Assembly (NCBI GenBank): GCA_036824465.1
Contig: DAITAC010000006.1
Span: 1 to 64,000 of the forward strand
Length of the DNA: 64,000 bases
Source: JAKOQB01 sp036824465
GTDB lineage: Bacteria > Pseudomonadota > Gammaproteobacteria > Burkholderiales > Burkholderiaceae_F
Reading direction: 5' to 3'
Shown: piece after piece, positions 7,584 through 15,622 of the stretch
How the letters are laid out: each line of letters begins with the position of its first letter
Position numbering within the stretch: position 1 is the first letter of the stretch
Notes under the pieces: generated by a model
What the model was told of the DNA's origin: nothing
Database searches by the model: none
The model's input: only the letters and a program-made list of their open reading frames with translations
Position numbers and translations under genes: made by a program

Positions 7584-8548
7584 TCACAGCGTTGTCCCGA
7601 AAAGCGACCCCCGCTGCGGCGGGGGTCGTTGTTTCTGCGCTGCTCCTTCTGGCGAACCTGCTCACGGGCTGCGCGACGCCGCAGACCGCGGCGCTGGCCG
7701 AACACGCACCCGGCGGCTTACCCCGACAGGTACTGCTACCGCATGTGCCCTTCTTTGCACAGGAGCAATTCCAGTGCGGTCCTGCATCGCTCGCGATGGC
7801 GCTGAACGCGAGCGGGCTGTCGACCACGCCCGAAGCGTTGCGGCCGCAGTTGTTCCTGCCGTCGCACGCAGGCTCGCTGCAGGCGGAAATGCTGGCGACC
7901 GCACGGCGGCACGGCCGCCTCGCCGTGGCGCTTCCGCCACGAATGGAAGCCGTGCTGACCGAAGTCGCCGATGCCCGACCGGTGATCGTTCTGCAGAACC
8001 TGTCTCTGCCCATTGTGCCGATATGGCATTACGCAGTGGTCATTGGTTATGACCTGGACCGCGGCGAGATCGTGCTGCATTCGGGCCTCACCGAACGACA
8101 GCGTCTGACGCTCGAGGTCTTCGAGCGAACCTGGGAACGCAGCGGGTACTGGGCGATGGTTGCGGATGCGCCGGCGCGCCTGCCGCGAACCCCAACGCCT
8201 GAGGCGCTGGTCACTGCGGCGATTGCGCTTGAACGCCTCGACCCCCAGGCGGCATTCGCCGCCTATGACGCCTTGACGCAGCGCGCGCCGACGCCTCTTG
8301 CGTGGATGGGCCTGGGCAACACGGCCTTTGCGGCCGGCGATCACGCCAGAGCGGCCTTCGCATTCGAACGTGCGACTGAGCTCGACGTGAACTCGGGCGA
8401 TGCGTGGAACAACCTCGCGCGCGCGCTGCTGGCACTCGGCCGCCGTGACGAGGCGCTGCGGGCAGCGCAGCGTGCGGTGACCATCGGCGGAACTCGCGTC
8501 GAACGCTATCGCGCGACGCTGACGACCATAGAACACGCCGGCCGGTGA
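7580..8548 (+). CDS. PA2778-family lipoprotein cysteine peptidase (C39-like) with C-terminal TPRs
   Basis: A 322-aa predicted outer-membrane or periplasm-anchored lipoprotein: hydrophobic VVVSALLLLANLLTGC with lipobox cysteine 31, then a C39-like papain-fold domain with QFQCGPASLAMAL (catalytic Cys66) and PIWHYAVVIGYD (His150), and from about residue 200 two or three TPR-like helices (ALAWMGLGNTAFAAGDHARA, DAWNNLARALLALGRRDEAL). The start is taken as TTG 7580, overlapping the previous stop, since no ATG lies between it and the signal peptide. A strong terminator-like hairpin lies within codons 9-17, so real expression may depend on readthrough. Substrate unknown; C39 relatives cleave after double-glycine leaders. 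Confidence 0.85.
   Translation: MITALSRKATPAAAGVVVSALLLLANLLTGCATPQTAALAEHAPGGLPRQVLLPHVPFFAQEQFQCGPASLAMALNASGLSTTPEALRPQLFLPSHAGSLQAEMLATARRHGRLAVALPPRMEAVLTEVADARPVIVLQNLSLPIVPIWHYAVVIGYDLDRGEIVLHSGLTERQRLTLEVFERTWERSGYWAMVADAPARLPRTPTPEALVTAAIALERLDPQAAFAAYDALTQRAPTPLAWMGLGNTAFAAGDHARAAFAFERATELDVNSGDAWNNLARALLALGRRDEALRAAQRAVTIGGTRVERYRATLTTIEHAGR
7605..7636 (+). terminator. Near-canonical intrinsic terminator inside the 5' end of the PA2778-like gene
   Basis: Perfect 10-bp GC stem CGACCCCCGC (7605-7614) and GCGGGGGTCG (7619-7628) with a TGCG loop, preceded by AAAAG and followed by TTGTTT. It starts 21 bp after the stop of the PA2779-like gene and lies within the codons for the signal-peptide region of the PA2778-like gene. 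It should reduce expression of the downstream gene relative to the upstream one. Confidence 0.72.
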
Positions 8549-8596
8549 GCCGCGGCTCACGCATCGCGGTGTGGCGACGCTTGCGATAATCACCAA

Positions 8597-9253
8597 ATGC
8601 CCGAGCTGCCGTCACAGGCCGACGCGATCGATGCGCTGCTACCGCAGACCCAATGCACAAAGTGTGGCTATCAGGGCTGTCGGCCGTACGCTGAGGCGAT
8701 CGCAGCCGGCGAAGCCAACATCAATCAATGTCCGCCCGGTGGCGCGACCGGCATCGTCAAGCTCGCGAGATTGCTCAAGCGCCCGGTACTGTCACTGAAT
8801 CCGGCCCATGGCGTTGAAAAGCCGCTGCATATCGCGTTGATCGAAGAGTCGTTGTGCATCGGCTGCACGTTGTGCATCCAGGCCTGTCCGGTCGATGCAA
8901 TCGTCGGTGCCGCCAGGCTCATGCATACGGTGATCCCGCAACTTTGTACCGGTTGCGACCTGTGCCTGCCGCCGTGCCCGATGGACTGCATTGCGATAGT
9001 GCGCGCGGATCCGCCGCATGTGTGGAATCAGGAAGACGCCAATGCCGCGCGCGCTCGTTTCCACGCACGCCAGGAGCGTCTGCTGCGCGAGAAAGCGCAA
9101 GACGACGCAAGACTCGCGGCCCGGGCGCTCGCAAAACTCACCGAACCCGCGACGCGCGACAACCCGACGCCGATGCAGGTCAGCCAGAAACGGGCGATTG
9201 TCACGGCCGCCATCGAGCGCGCGCGCAAGCGGCGAGAGGGACAGACCACGTGA
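8597..9253 (+). CDS. rsxB: RnfB/RsxB-type electron transport ferredoxin (orphan)
   Basis: A 218-aa iron-sulfur protein. Residues 20-50 hold the RnfB-type cluster (CTKCGYQGC and a later CPPGG), followed by two [4Fe-4S] ferredoxin motifs, CIGCTLCIQACP and CTGCDLCLPPCP. The N-terminal membrane anchor of complete RnfB is absent, and no rnfA, C, D, G or E gene is adjacent, so this is the stand-alone form seen in Betaproteobacteria. It overlaps nth by four bases (GTGA). A role in supplying electrons or clusters to endonuclease III or another Fe-S protein is an inference from this conserved proximity. Confidence 0.9.
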   Translation: MPELPSQADAIDALLPQTQCTKCGYQGCRPYAEAIAAGEANINQCPPGGATGIVKLARLLKRPVLSLNPAHGVEKPLHIALIEESLCIGCTLCIQACPVDAIVGAARLMHTVIPQLCTGCDLCLPPCPMDCIAIVRADPPHVWNQEDANAARARFHARQERLLREKAQDDARLAARALAKLTEPATRDNPTPMQVSQKRAIVTAAIERARKRREGQTT

Positions 9254-9888
9254 ACTCCGAGAAGCGACGGCAGATCTTCGCGACGCTGCGCGCCGCAAAT
9301 CCGCACCCGACCACTGAGCTCGAATATGGGACGCCGTTCGAGTTGCTGCTCGCCGTGGTGCTGTCGGCGCAGGCCACCGACAGGAGCGTGAACATCGCCA
9401 CCCGCGAGTTGTTCAAGGTTGCCAGCACGCCCGCCGCGATCGCAGCGTTGGGCGAGGAAAGACTGATTCCTTTCATCCAGACCATCGGCCTGTTTCGAAC
9501 CAAGGCGAAGAACGTCGTGCGCCTGTCACGGATGCTGCTTGACTCATACGCCGGCGAAGTGCCGCGTACCCGCGCCGCGCTTGAGTCGCTTCCGGGCGTT
9601 GGCCGCAAAACCGCGAATGTCGTTCTGAACACAGCGTTCGGCGACCCGACGATCGCGGTCGACACACACATTTTCCGTGTCGCGAACCGCACGGGGCTTG
9701 CGCCGGGAAAAGGCGTCGATGAAGTCGAGCACAAACTGGAGAAGTTCGTTCCCGAAGAGTTCCGCAAGGATGCGCATCACTGGCTGATCCTGCATGGCCG
9801 CTACGTGTGCAAGGCGCGCAAGCCCGAATGCTGGCGCTGTGCGATTGCGACCTGGTGCGAATTCAAGCGAAAGACGATGGCAGTCTGA
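9250..9888 (+). CDS. nth: Endonuclease III (DNA glycosylase/AP lyase)
   Basis: Removes oxidised pyrimidines and cleaves abasic sites in base-excision repair. The protein is 212 aa, equal to E. coli Nth. It shows the helix-hairpin-helix with catalytic lysine (LPGVGRKTANVVLN), the catalytic aspartate in AVDTHIFRVANR, and the C-terminal [4Fe-4S] loop with spacing C-x6-C-x2-C-x5-C. GTG 9250 was chosen because NSEKRRQIFATL is the normal N-terminus and the start overlaps the rsxB stop. A DUF1841 gene follows after two bases. Confidence 0.97.
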   Translation: MNSEKRRQIFATLRAANPHPTTELEYGTPFELLLAVVLSAQATDRSVNIATRELFKVASTPAAIAALGEERLIPFIQTIGLFRTKAKNVVRLSRMLLDSYAGEVPRTRAALESLPGVGRKTANVVLNTAFGDPTIAVDTHIFRVANRTGLAPGKGVDEVEHKLEKFVPEEFRKDAHHWLILHGRYVCKARKPECWRCAIATWCEFKRKTMAV

Positions 9889-9890
9889 CG

Positions 9891-10334
9891 GTGTTCAACC
9901 CTTCGCGCGAAGACGTCCGCCGCTTCTTCTGCGACGCATGGCGCAAACAGAGCGCCGGCGAACTGCTGTCGCCGTTGGAGGCGATCGCGTTGAAGTGGAT
10001 CGTCGTCCACCCCGAATACCACGCTCTGCTCGACGAACCGGAGCGCGCATTGGCAGAGGATTTCGGCGTCGAGTGCGGCTCGACCAATCCGTTCCTTCAC
10101 CTGTCGATGCATCTGGCGCTCGACGAACAACTGTCGATCGATCAGCCGCCCGGCATCCGCGCCGTGTTCGCGCAACTTGCGTCCCGAACCGGGTCAGAGC
10201 ATGACGCCGCACACGAAGCGATGGAATGCCTGGGAGAGATCGTCTGGCGCGCACAGCGCGGTTCGCTGCCGGCCAACACCGAAGCAATCAACGCGGCATA
10301 CCTGGAATGCCTGAAGAAACGCCAGAAGGCCTGA
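9891..10334 (+). CDS. DUF1841 family protein
   Basis: A cytoplasmic protein of 147 aa, GTG start at 9891, two bases after the nth stop. The start FNPSREDVRRFFCDAWRK and the internal NPFLHLSMHLALDEQ are the hallmark segments of DUF1841, which has no established function. The histidine-rich stretch (NPFLHLSMHLAL) and later SEHDAAHEAMECLGEIVWRAQR could form a helical bundle. Frequent linkage to nth suggests a link to DNA repair, but that is only context. Confidence 0.85.
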   Translation: MFNPSREDVRRFFCDAWRKQSAGELLSPLEAIALKWIVVHPEYHALLDEPERALAEDFGVECGSTNPFLHLSMHLALDEQLSIDQPPGIRAVFAQLASRTGSEHDAAHEAMECLGEIVWRAQRGSLPANTEAINAAYLECLKKRQKA

Positions 10335-10380
10335 ACCGAAACGGACGCCCGCGGCGCCCGTCGATGCGGCAATCGCTCGA

Positions 10381-10707
10381 CTACTTGCGGTGCGTCAGCG
10401 GCCCCGGCAGGCTTGCAAAATAAGCGGCCAGGTTCTGAATGTCCTGCTTGGACAGGGGCTTGGCCATTCCGCCCATGATGGCGTTCTTGCGGGCACCGGT
10501 GTTGTAGTCATTCAGTGCCTTGGCCAGGTAGTCCGCGTACTGTCCGGCGAGCTTCGGATAGGTCGGATCGACGGGTGTCTTGCCGTCCTTGCCATGGCAG
10601 GCGGCACATTGCGCGTCTGAAATCTTGCGGCCGGCCTCGAGATCCGCTGCGAATGTGTTGCCGGCAAGGAGAATCCCAAGTACGGCGGCGATCGTCCAGT
10701 TCTTCAT
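10381..10707 (-). CDS. Periplasmic monohaem cytochrome c (class I)
   Basis: A 108-aa exported cytochrome: signal peptide KNWTIAAVLGILLAGNTFAA, haem-binding CAACH, and distal methionine candidate in IMGGMAKPLSKQDIQNLAAYFASLPG. It resembles one half of cytochrome c4 or a c553-type carrier. ATG 10707 was preferred over a GTG six bases upstream because GGGAG is spaced properly from it. It is the second of two co-directional cytochrome genes nine bases apart; together they may equal the two halves of a dihaem c4. Confidence 0.9.
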   Translation of the reverse strand: MKNWTIAAVLGILLAGNTFAADLEAGRKISDAQCAACHGKDGKTPVDPTYPKLAGQYADYLAKALNDYNTGARKNAIMGGMAKPLSKQDIQNLAAYFASLPGPLTHRK

Positions 10708-10716
10708 CGTCACTCC

Positions 10717-11061
10717 CTACTTGGTGTCCGAGCCACGCTCGGCGTAGTACGCCGCCAGCGCCGCGATCTCGGCATCGCTCAGCCCCTGCGCAATCGCCTG
10801 CATGGTCGGGTGACTGCGCTCGCCCTTCTTGTAGCCGCTCAGCGCGGCCTCGATGTACTTGGCAGACTGTCCCGCGATCTTCGGCACGTGATACACGCGC
10901 GGGAACGAGGCCTGATAACCCGGAATCGTGTGGCAGCCTGTGCACATCGACACATTGGGCTTTGCGCTCTGGCCCGGCGCCGAGGGTGCGGCTGCCTGCG
11001 CGCCAGCCGTGATTGGCAACACCAGCATCATCACCAGCGCCGCATTGCGTCCATTTTTCAT
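10717..11061 (-). CDS. Periplasmic monohaem cytochrome c (class I)
   Basis: About 114 aa from ATG 11061 (MKNGRNAALVMMLVLP); an alternative ATG at 11076 adds five residues. A signal peptide ends near ITAGAQA, followed by a haem motif CTGCH and a C-terminal HPTMQAIAQGLSDAEIAALAAYYAERG with the methionine ligand. It precedes a second, related small cytochrome gene by nine bases on the same strand. Probable electron carrier between respiratory complexes; a specific oxidase partner is not visible in the window. Confidence 0.88.
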   Translation of the reverse strand: MKNGRNAALVMMLVLPITAGAQAAAPSAPGQSAKPNVSMCTGCHTIPGYQASFPRVYHVPKIAGQSAKYIEAALSGYKKGERSHPTMQAIAQGLSDAEIAALAAYYAERGSDTK

Positions 11062-11228
11062 CGAAGCAGAATCCATCGAAGGTCGGGGGTTGCCGGCAGC
11101 CAGCGGGTACCTGCGGCTGCGCGATGCCGGTCGTGCCTGAAGCGGCGCGCATTCTAACGGATCATCCCCGGATGGCGCATGGCGCTGCGTATACTCATCC
11201 GCGTTCAAACTGCCGCACTGCATCGACC

Positions 11229-12074
11229 ATGGCCCGCTTCGAAGGCACGTCAACCTACGTCGCTACTGACGATCTCAAACTCGCGGTGAATGCCGCGCTC
11301 ACGCTGCAGCGACCACTGCTGATCAAGGGCGAACCCGGCACCGGCAAGACGATGCTGGCCGAGGAAGTGGCGCGCGCTCTTGACCTGCCGCTGCTCGCCT
11401 GGCACATCAAGTCGACGACCAAGGCGCAACAGGGTCTGTACGAGTATGACGCTGTATCAAGGCTGCGCGATTCGCAGCTGGGCGATGCGCGCGTGCAGGA
11501 CATCCACAACTACATCGTGCAGGGCGTGCTGTGGCAGACTTTCGAATCGGAACGCCCGAGCGTGCTGCTGATCGACGAGATCGACAAGGCCGACATCGAG
11601 TTTCCCAACGACCTGCTGCGCGAGCTTGACCGCATGGAGTTCTATGTGTACGAGACGCGGCAGATCATCAAGGCGCGCCATCGGCCGCTGGTGGTGATCA
11701 CGTCGAACAACGAAAAGGAACTGCCGGACGCGTTCCTGCGCCGCTGCTTCTTCCATTACATCAAGTTCCCCGACAAGGAAACGATGCAGTCAATTGTCGA
11801 TGTGCACTTTCCGCGGCTGCGCAAGGAACTGCTGAAGAGTGCGATGGATGCGTTCTTCTCCATCCGCGAACTCCCGGGACTGAAAAAGAAGCCTTCGACG
11901 TCCGAGCTTCTGGACTGGCTCAAGCTGCTGGTGGCGGAACAGATTCCAGCTGAAGCGTTGCGCGCAAAGGACGACAAGCTGTTCGTGCCGCCGCTGTCGG
12001 GCGCGTTGTTGAAGAACGAGCAGGACATGCACCTGTTTGAGAGACTGGTGTTCATGGCCCGCCACAACCGGTAG
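11229..12074 (+). CDS. MoxR-family AAA+ ATPase
   Basis: A 281-aa AAA+ chaperone-like ATPase. Walker A GEPGTGKT at about residues 35-42, Walker B VLLIDEIDKADIEF, sensor 1 VITSNNEKELPDAFLRRC. MoxR proteins act with VWA-domain partners to activate or insert metals into other proteins; the VWA partner is at 12828-14000, separated by an acetyltransferase gene. A 9-bp inverted repeat (AGGTTGCGG near 12074 and CCGCAACCT near 12123) lies just downstream. Confidence 0.93.
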   Translation: MARFEGTSTYVATDDLKLAVNAALTLQRPLLIKGEPGTGKTMLAEEVARALDLPLLAWHIKSTTKAQQGLYEYDAVSRLRDSQLGDARVQDIHNYIVQGVLWQTFESERPSVLLIDEIDKADIEFPNDLLRELDRMEFYVYETRQIIKARHRPLVVITSNNEKELPDAFLRRCFFHYIKFPDKETMQSIVDVHFPRLRKELLKSAMDAFFSIRELPGLKKKPSTSELLDWLKLLVAEQIPAEALRAKDDKLFVPPLSGALLKNEQDMHLFERLVFMARHNR

Positions 12075-12196
12075 GTTGCGGACGGACTTGGGAGCGTGCA
12101 GATGGTCTTGATCTGTGCCCGCCGCAACCTGCTCTCGCGTTCGAAGCGGACGACGCATCGCTTCGCTCGCGCCGCCGGTCAACGCGAAGCACTTCG

Positions 12197-12817
12197 ATGA
12201 TTGCGCCCTCCCCCATCACACTTGAAGGCCATGGCGTGCGGCTCGAGCCGCTGGCGCGTGAGCATCACGACGGGCTGGTCGGCGCGGCATCGGATGGCGA
12301 ACTGTGGAAGCTGTGGTTTACCTCGGTGCCGGCGCCGGAAGAGACACACGCCTACATCAGTGCCGCCCACGCCGGGCAGGACGCCGGGCACATGCTGCCA
12401 TGGGCGGTTCGGGACTTGGCGACCGATACGATCGTCGGTTCGACCCGCTTTCACGACATCGTCACCGTGATCGATCGCGTCGAGATCGGCTACACGTGGT
12501 ACGCGCGCCGCTGTCAGAAGACGCACATCAACACCGCCTGCAAGCTGCTGCTGCTCGGGCATGCGTTCGACGCCCTTGGGTGCCACGTCGTGGGCTTTCG
12601 CACCGATAACTTCAATTTCGCCTCGCAGCAGGCAATCGAGGCGCTCGGCGCAAAGAAGGATGGCGTGATCCGCCATCATCAGGCTCGCCGCGACGGTACT
12701 GTGCGCGACACCATGATGTACGGCATCCTCGCGACAGAATGGCGCGACGTGAAGCGCCACCTGGAGTTACGGCTGGCGACACATCTTCCTCGCCCGCATC
12801 AGCGGGAGACGGGCTAG
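12197..12817 (+). CDS. GNAT-family N-acetyltransferase (RimJ/RimL-like)
   Basis: A 206-aa acetyl-CoA-dependent acetyltransferase. N-terminal TLEGHGVRLEPLAREHHDGL and the central VEIGYTWYARRCQKTHINTACKLLLLGHAFD with FRTDNFNFASQQAIEALGAKKDG are typical of the Acetyltransf_3 group that modifies protein N-termini, amino groups of small molecules or antibiotics. It lies between the MoxR ATPase and its VWA partner, 10 bp before the latter, so it is likely co-transcribed. The substrate is unknown. ATG 12197 begins directly at the domain. Confidence 0.85.
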   Translation: MIAPSPITLEGHGVRLEPLAREHHDGLVGAASDGELWKLWFTSVPAPEETHAYISAAHAGQDAGHMLPWAVRDLATDTIVGSTRFHDIVTVIDRVEIGYTWYARRCQKTHINTACKLLLLGHAFDALGCHVVGFRTDNFNFASQQAIEALGAKKDGVIRHHQARRDGTVRDTMMYGILATEWRDVKRHLELRLATHLPRPHQRETG

Positions 12818-12827
12818 GGGTGAGGGC

Positions 12828-14000
12828 ATGCTGATCAACTTCTTCTACCACCTGCGCGCGGCGCGGCTGCCGGTTTCGATCAAGGAGCTGCTGACGCTGC
12901 TGGAAGCATTGAAGAAAGACGTGATCCGCCCGTCAATCGACGATTTCTACTTCCTGTCGCGCGCCACGCTGGTCAAGGATGAGGCACTGTTCGACAAGTT
13001 CGATCGTGCGTTCGGGGAGTTCTTCAACGGCGTTCACACCACGCTTGGAATCACCAAGGAGATTCCCGACGAATGGTTCAGGCAGCTCCTGGAGCGCGAC
13101 TTTTCGGCGGAAGAGATGGCAAAGCTGGAGAAGCTCGGCTTTGACAAACTGATGGAGGAATTCCGCAAGCGGCTTGAGGAACAGGACGGCGCGCACCACG
13201 GGGGCAACAAGTGGATCGGCAGCGGCGGCACTTCGCCGTTTGGCAGTGGCGGTACGCATCCGGAGGGCATCCGCATCGGCGGCCCAAGCAAGGGCGGGCG
13301 ATCCGCGGTCAAGGTGTGGGAAGCGCGCGCCTATCGCGACTACGACGATCAGGTCGAGCTCGGCACCCGCAACATCAAGGTCGCGTTGCGACGGCTGCGT
13401 CGATTCGCTCGCGAAGGCGCGGACCTCGAACTCGACCTGCCGGACACGATCGCCTCAACCGCGCGTAATGCCGGCTGGCTGGACATCAAGATGGTGCCCG
13501 AGCGGCACAACACGGTAAAAGTGCTGATGCTGCTCGACGTCGGCGGCACGATGGACGAGCACATCAAGCGCGTCGAAGAGCTGTTCTCGGCCGCCAAGGC
13601 CGAGCTCAAGCACCTTGAGTTCTACTACTTCCACAACTGCGTGTACGAATACGTGTGGCGCAATAACCGCCGTCGCTACGCGGAGAAGTTCGACACCTGG
13701 GACCTGCTGCGCAAGTACAACCCGGACTACAAGCTGATTTTCGTTGGCGACGCGACGATGAGTCCGTACGAGATCCTGCAGCCGGGCGGCTCGGTCGAGC
13801 ATAACAATGCCGAGGCTGGCGCTGTGTGGCTGCAGCGTTTCGCGCATCATTTCCCGAAACACATCTGGATCAACCCCGAGCCCGAGGGACTGTGGCAATA
13901 CCGCCAGTCGATCTCGGTCATCAATCAGCTGGTGACCGGGCGGATGTTCCCGCTGACCCTTGAGGGACTCACCCGCGCGATGCGTCAGTTGTCGAAGTGA
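12828..14000 (+). CDS. VWA (CoxE-like) domain protein, MoxR partner
   Basis: A cytoplasmic 390-aa protein of the COG3825/CoxE-like group. The N-terminus (INFFYHLRAARLPVSIKELL) and a glycine-rich stretch near residues 125-155 precede the VWA domain. The MIDAS core reads DVGGTM (D237) in place of the usual DxSxS, a form I recall from this subfamily. It probably works with the upstream MoxR ATPase as a metal-dependent assembly or insertion machine; the client is not evident here. A perfect hairpin follows the stop codon. Confidence 0.88.
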   Translation: MLINFFYHLRAARLPVSIKELLTLLEALKKDVIRPSIDDFYFLSRATLVKDEALFDKFDRAFGEFFNGVHTTLGITKEIPDEWFRQLLERDFSAEEMAKLEKLGFDKLMEEFRKRLEEQDGAHHGGNKWIGSGGTSPFGSGGTHPEGIRIGGPSKGGRSAVKVWEARAYRDYDDQVELGTRNIKVALRRLRRFAREGADLELDLPDTIASTARNAGWLDIKMVPERHNTVKVLMLLDVGGTMDEHIKRVEELFSAAKAELKHLEFYYFHNCVYEYVWRNNRRRYAEKFDTWDLLRKYNPDYKLIFVGDATMSPYEILQPGGSVEHNNAEAGAVWLQRFAHHFPKHIWINPEPEGLWQYRQSISVINQLVTGRMFPLTLEGLTRAMRQLSK

Positions 14001-14003
14001 TCT

Positions 14004-14025
14004 GACGTCTCCCCGCCGAGACGTC
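14004..14025 (+). terminator. Perfect stem-loop after the VWA gene
   Basis: GACGTCTC (14004-14011) and GAGACGTC (14018-14025) form an 8-bp perfect stem with a CCCGCC loop, four bases after the VWA stop. No T-run follows. Probable transcript end of the moxR-GNAT-VWA unit. The 180 bp beyond it hold no recognisable gene. Confidence 0.5.
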
Positions 14026-14205
14026 GGTGCCTGAACTCATTACTGACGATCGCCAATATCCGGTCACTAACTGCCGGCTATCGTTCGCATCATGAAGCCT
14101 GCGCACCCCCGCCGTCACGGGAGGTCACCGGAGATCACGCCCCGGCTCCGATTGGCGCCGTGTCTCCAAGGCAGTGAACAAGGGCACAGGCCGTAGCACG
14201 CAATC

Positions 14206-15354
14206 ATGCGTCTACACCTCCGGCGCCCAACCAAGCTTTTGTCGCGCCTGTCGACTCCGGCCAGATGGATCGTTGCTGTTCTGCTGGTCGTCGGCGTGTT
14301 CGAGTTCACCGTCATGGCGGCACTGGGCGCCCTTTCCGATGCCCTCCCATGGTGGGCGCTGACGCTGATCGACACTGCGTTGCTGACCGCCCTGGTATCG
14401 GTCTTTATCTGGTTCGAACTGGTCACCCCGCTGCGACGCGCGCTCGACCGCGAGCAACGCAAGGCCAGGAACGTCCTTGACAACGCGTCCGAGGGAATCA
14501 TCACGATCGATCCGCACGGCATGATCCGCGGGTTCAACCGCGCCGCGGAGCGCATGTTCGGCTATTCCGCGGCGGAAGCCATCGGAAGCAACGTCAGCCT
14601 GATCGTGCCGGATCCGCATAAGGGGCATCATGATGTCTACCTGCAGCGATACGCCGAGCATGGCCACAGTGAGGTCATGAACACGCGGCGCCAGGTGACG
14701 GCGCAACGGCGCGATCGCTCGCTTTTCCCGGTCGAAATGTCGCTGAGCGAGGTGGTGGTACGCGACGAGCGGCTCCTCACCGCGATCCTGCTTGACATCA
14801 CGGAACGCCGGCGACTCGAGGAACGGGTCCATCGCCTTGCGCATTACGACGAGCTGACCGGACTGCCCAACCGCGCCTTGTACCTCGATGAACTGGAGCG
14901 GGCGTTGGCATTTGCCCATCGACAACAACACAGGGTCGGACTGCTGTTTCTCGATCTCGACAGCTTCAAGCCCATCAACGACAGGCATGGACACAGCGCG
15001 GGCGACGAACTGCTGCGCCAGGTTGCGGCCCGCCTGAGCGCTCAGGTGCGCGAGTCCGACATCGTCGCGCGACTCGGCGGGGATGAGTTCACGGTCATCC
15101 TGCCAGCGATTCAGGATCGCGCCGCGGCCGAAGATGCAGCGCAGCGCCTCGCACACGCTTTCGATCAGCCCTTCGAAGTCGCAGCGCACGCGGCGTCGAT
15201 CGGGATCAGCGTCGGCATCGCCATGTATCCCGACGACGCCCTCAACGCGAGGGATCTGACCCACGTCGCCGACACGCGGATGTATGGCGCGAAGGGCGAG
15301 CGCAAGTCGGCCTGGCTGGACACGATGGGAGCGTCCGCGCACGCAGATCACTGA
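14206..15354 (+). CDS. Membrane diguanylate cyclase with PAS and GGDEF domains
   Basis: Predicted c-di-GMP synthase, 382 aa. Two membrane helices near residues 22-45 and 50-72, a PAS sensor domain near 90-200 (NASEGIITIDPHGMIRGFNRAAERMFGY) and a GGDEF domain from about 215. The active site GGDEF is intact at 291-295 and the product-inhibition I-site RESD is at 282-285, five residues before it, so the enzyme should be active and feedback-controlled. No EAL domain. Signal unknown; single gene flanked by unrelated genes. Confidence 0.93.
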   Translation: MRLHLRRPTKLLSRLSTPARWIVAVLLVVGVFEFTVMAALGALSDALPWWALTLIDTALLTALVSVFIWFELVTPLRRALDREQRKARNVLDNASEGIITIDPHGMIRGFNRAAERMFGYSAAEAIGSNVSLIVPDPHKGHHDVYLQRYAEHGHSEVMNTRRQVTAQRRDRSLFPVEMSLSEVVVRDERLLTAILLDITERRRLEERVHRLAHYDELTGLPNRALYLDELERALAFAHRQQHRVGLLFLDLDSFKPINDRHGHSAGDELLRQVAARLSAQVRESDIVARLGGDEFTVILPAIQDRAAAEDAAQRLAHAFDQPFEVAAHAASIGISVGIAMYPDDALNARDLTHVADTRMYGAKGERKSAWLDTMGASAHADH

Positions 15355-15376
15355 TGATTCGTGGAGAAGCAGAACA

Positions 15377-15622
15377 ATGAACATTGAATATCTCCTCGAC
15401 GACGTGGAAAGCGCGGCCCAGTTCTACGGTTCGAAGCTCGGATTCCAGGTTGTTCGCAACAGTGATCTTGAGGCGACGATCAGCCTGCTCAGAAACAAGG
15501 CGGTGAAATTCCGCGGCGAGCGTTTTGAATCACCGGCGGGAAAACATATCCTCGTGGAAGACCCCTCAGGCAATCTGATCGAGATCGTCGAATTCCGTGG
15601 CCAGCAGCAAGTCACGCATTGA
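15377..15622 (+). pseudogene. Shortened VOC/glyoxalase-fold gene, possibly degenerate
   Basis: An 81-aa reading frame with recognisable VOC pieces: VESAAQFYGSKLGFQVV near the start and FESPAGKHILVEDPSGNLIEIVEF near the end. Complete VOC modules are about 110-130 aa; the central strand region and the first beta strand appear to be missing, so metal ligands cannot be complete. It may be a truncated remnant or an intact compact subunit. It is followed by another gene relic on the opposite strand, which favours decay. Confidence 0.55.

Noticed and set aside
12074..12131. Riboswitch or strong terminator between moxR and the acetyltransferase gene
   Set aside because: Only a 9-bp inverted repeat with a 40-base loop; no aptamer-like conserved core and no T-run.
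14206..15354. Bifunctional cyclase/phosphodiesterase
   Set aside because: The sequence ends after the GGDEF domain; no EAL or HD-GYP domain follows.
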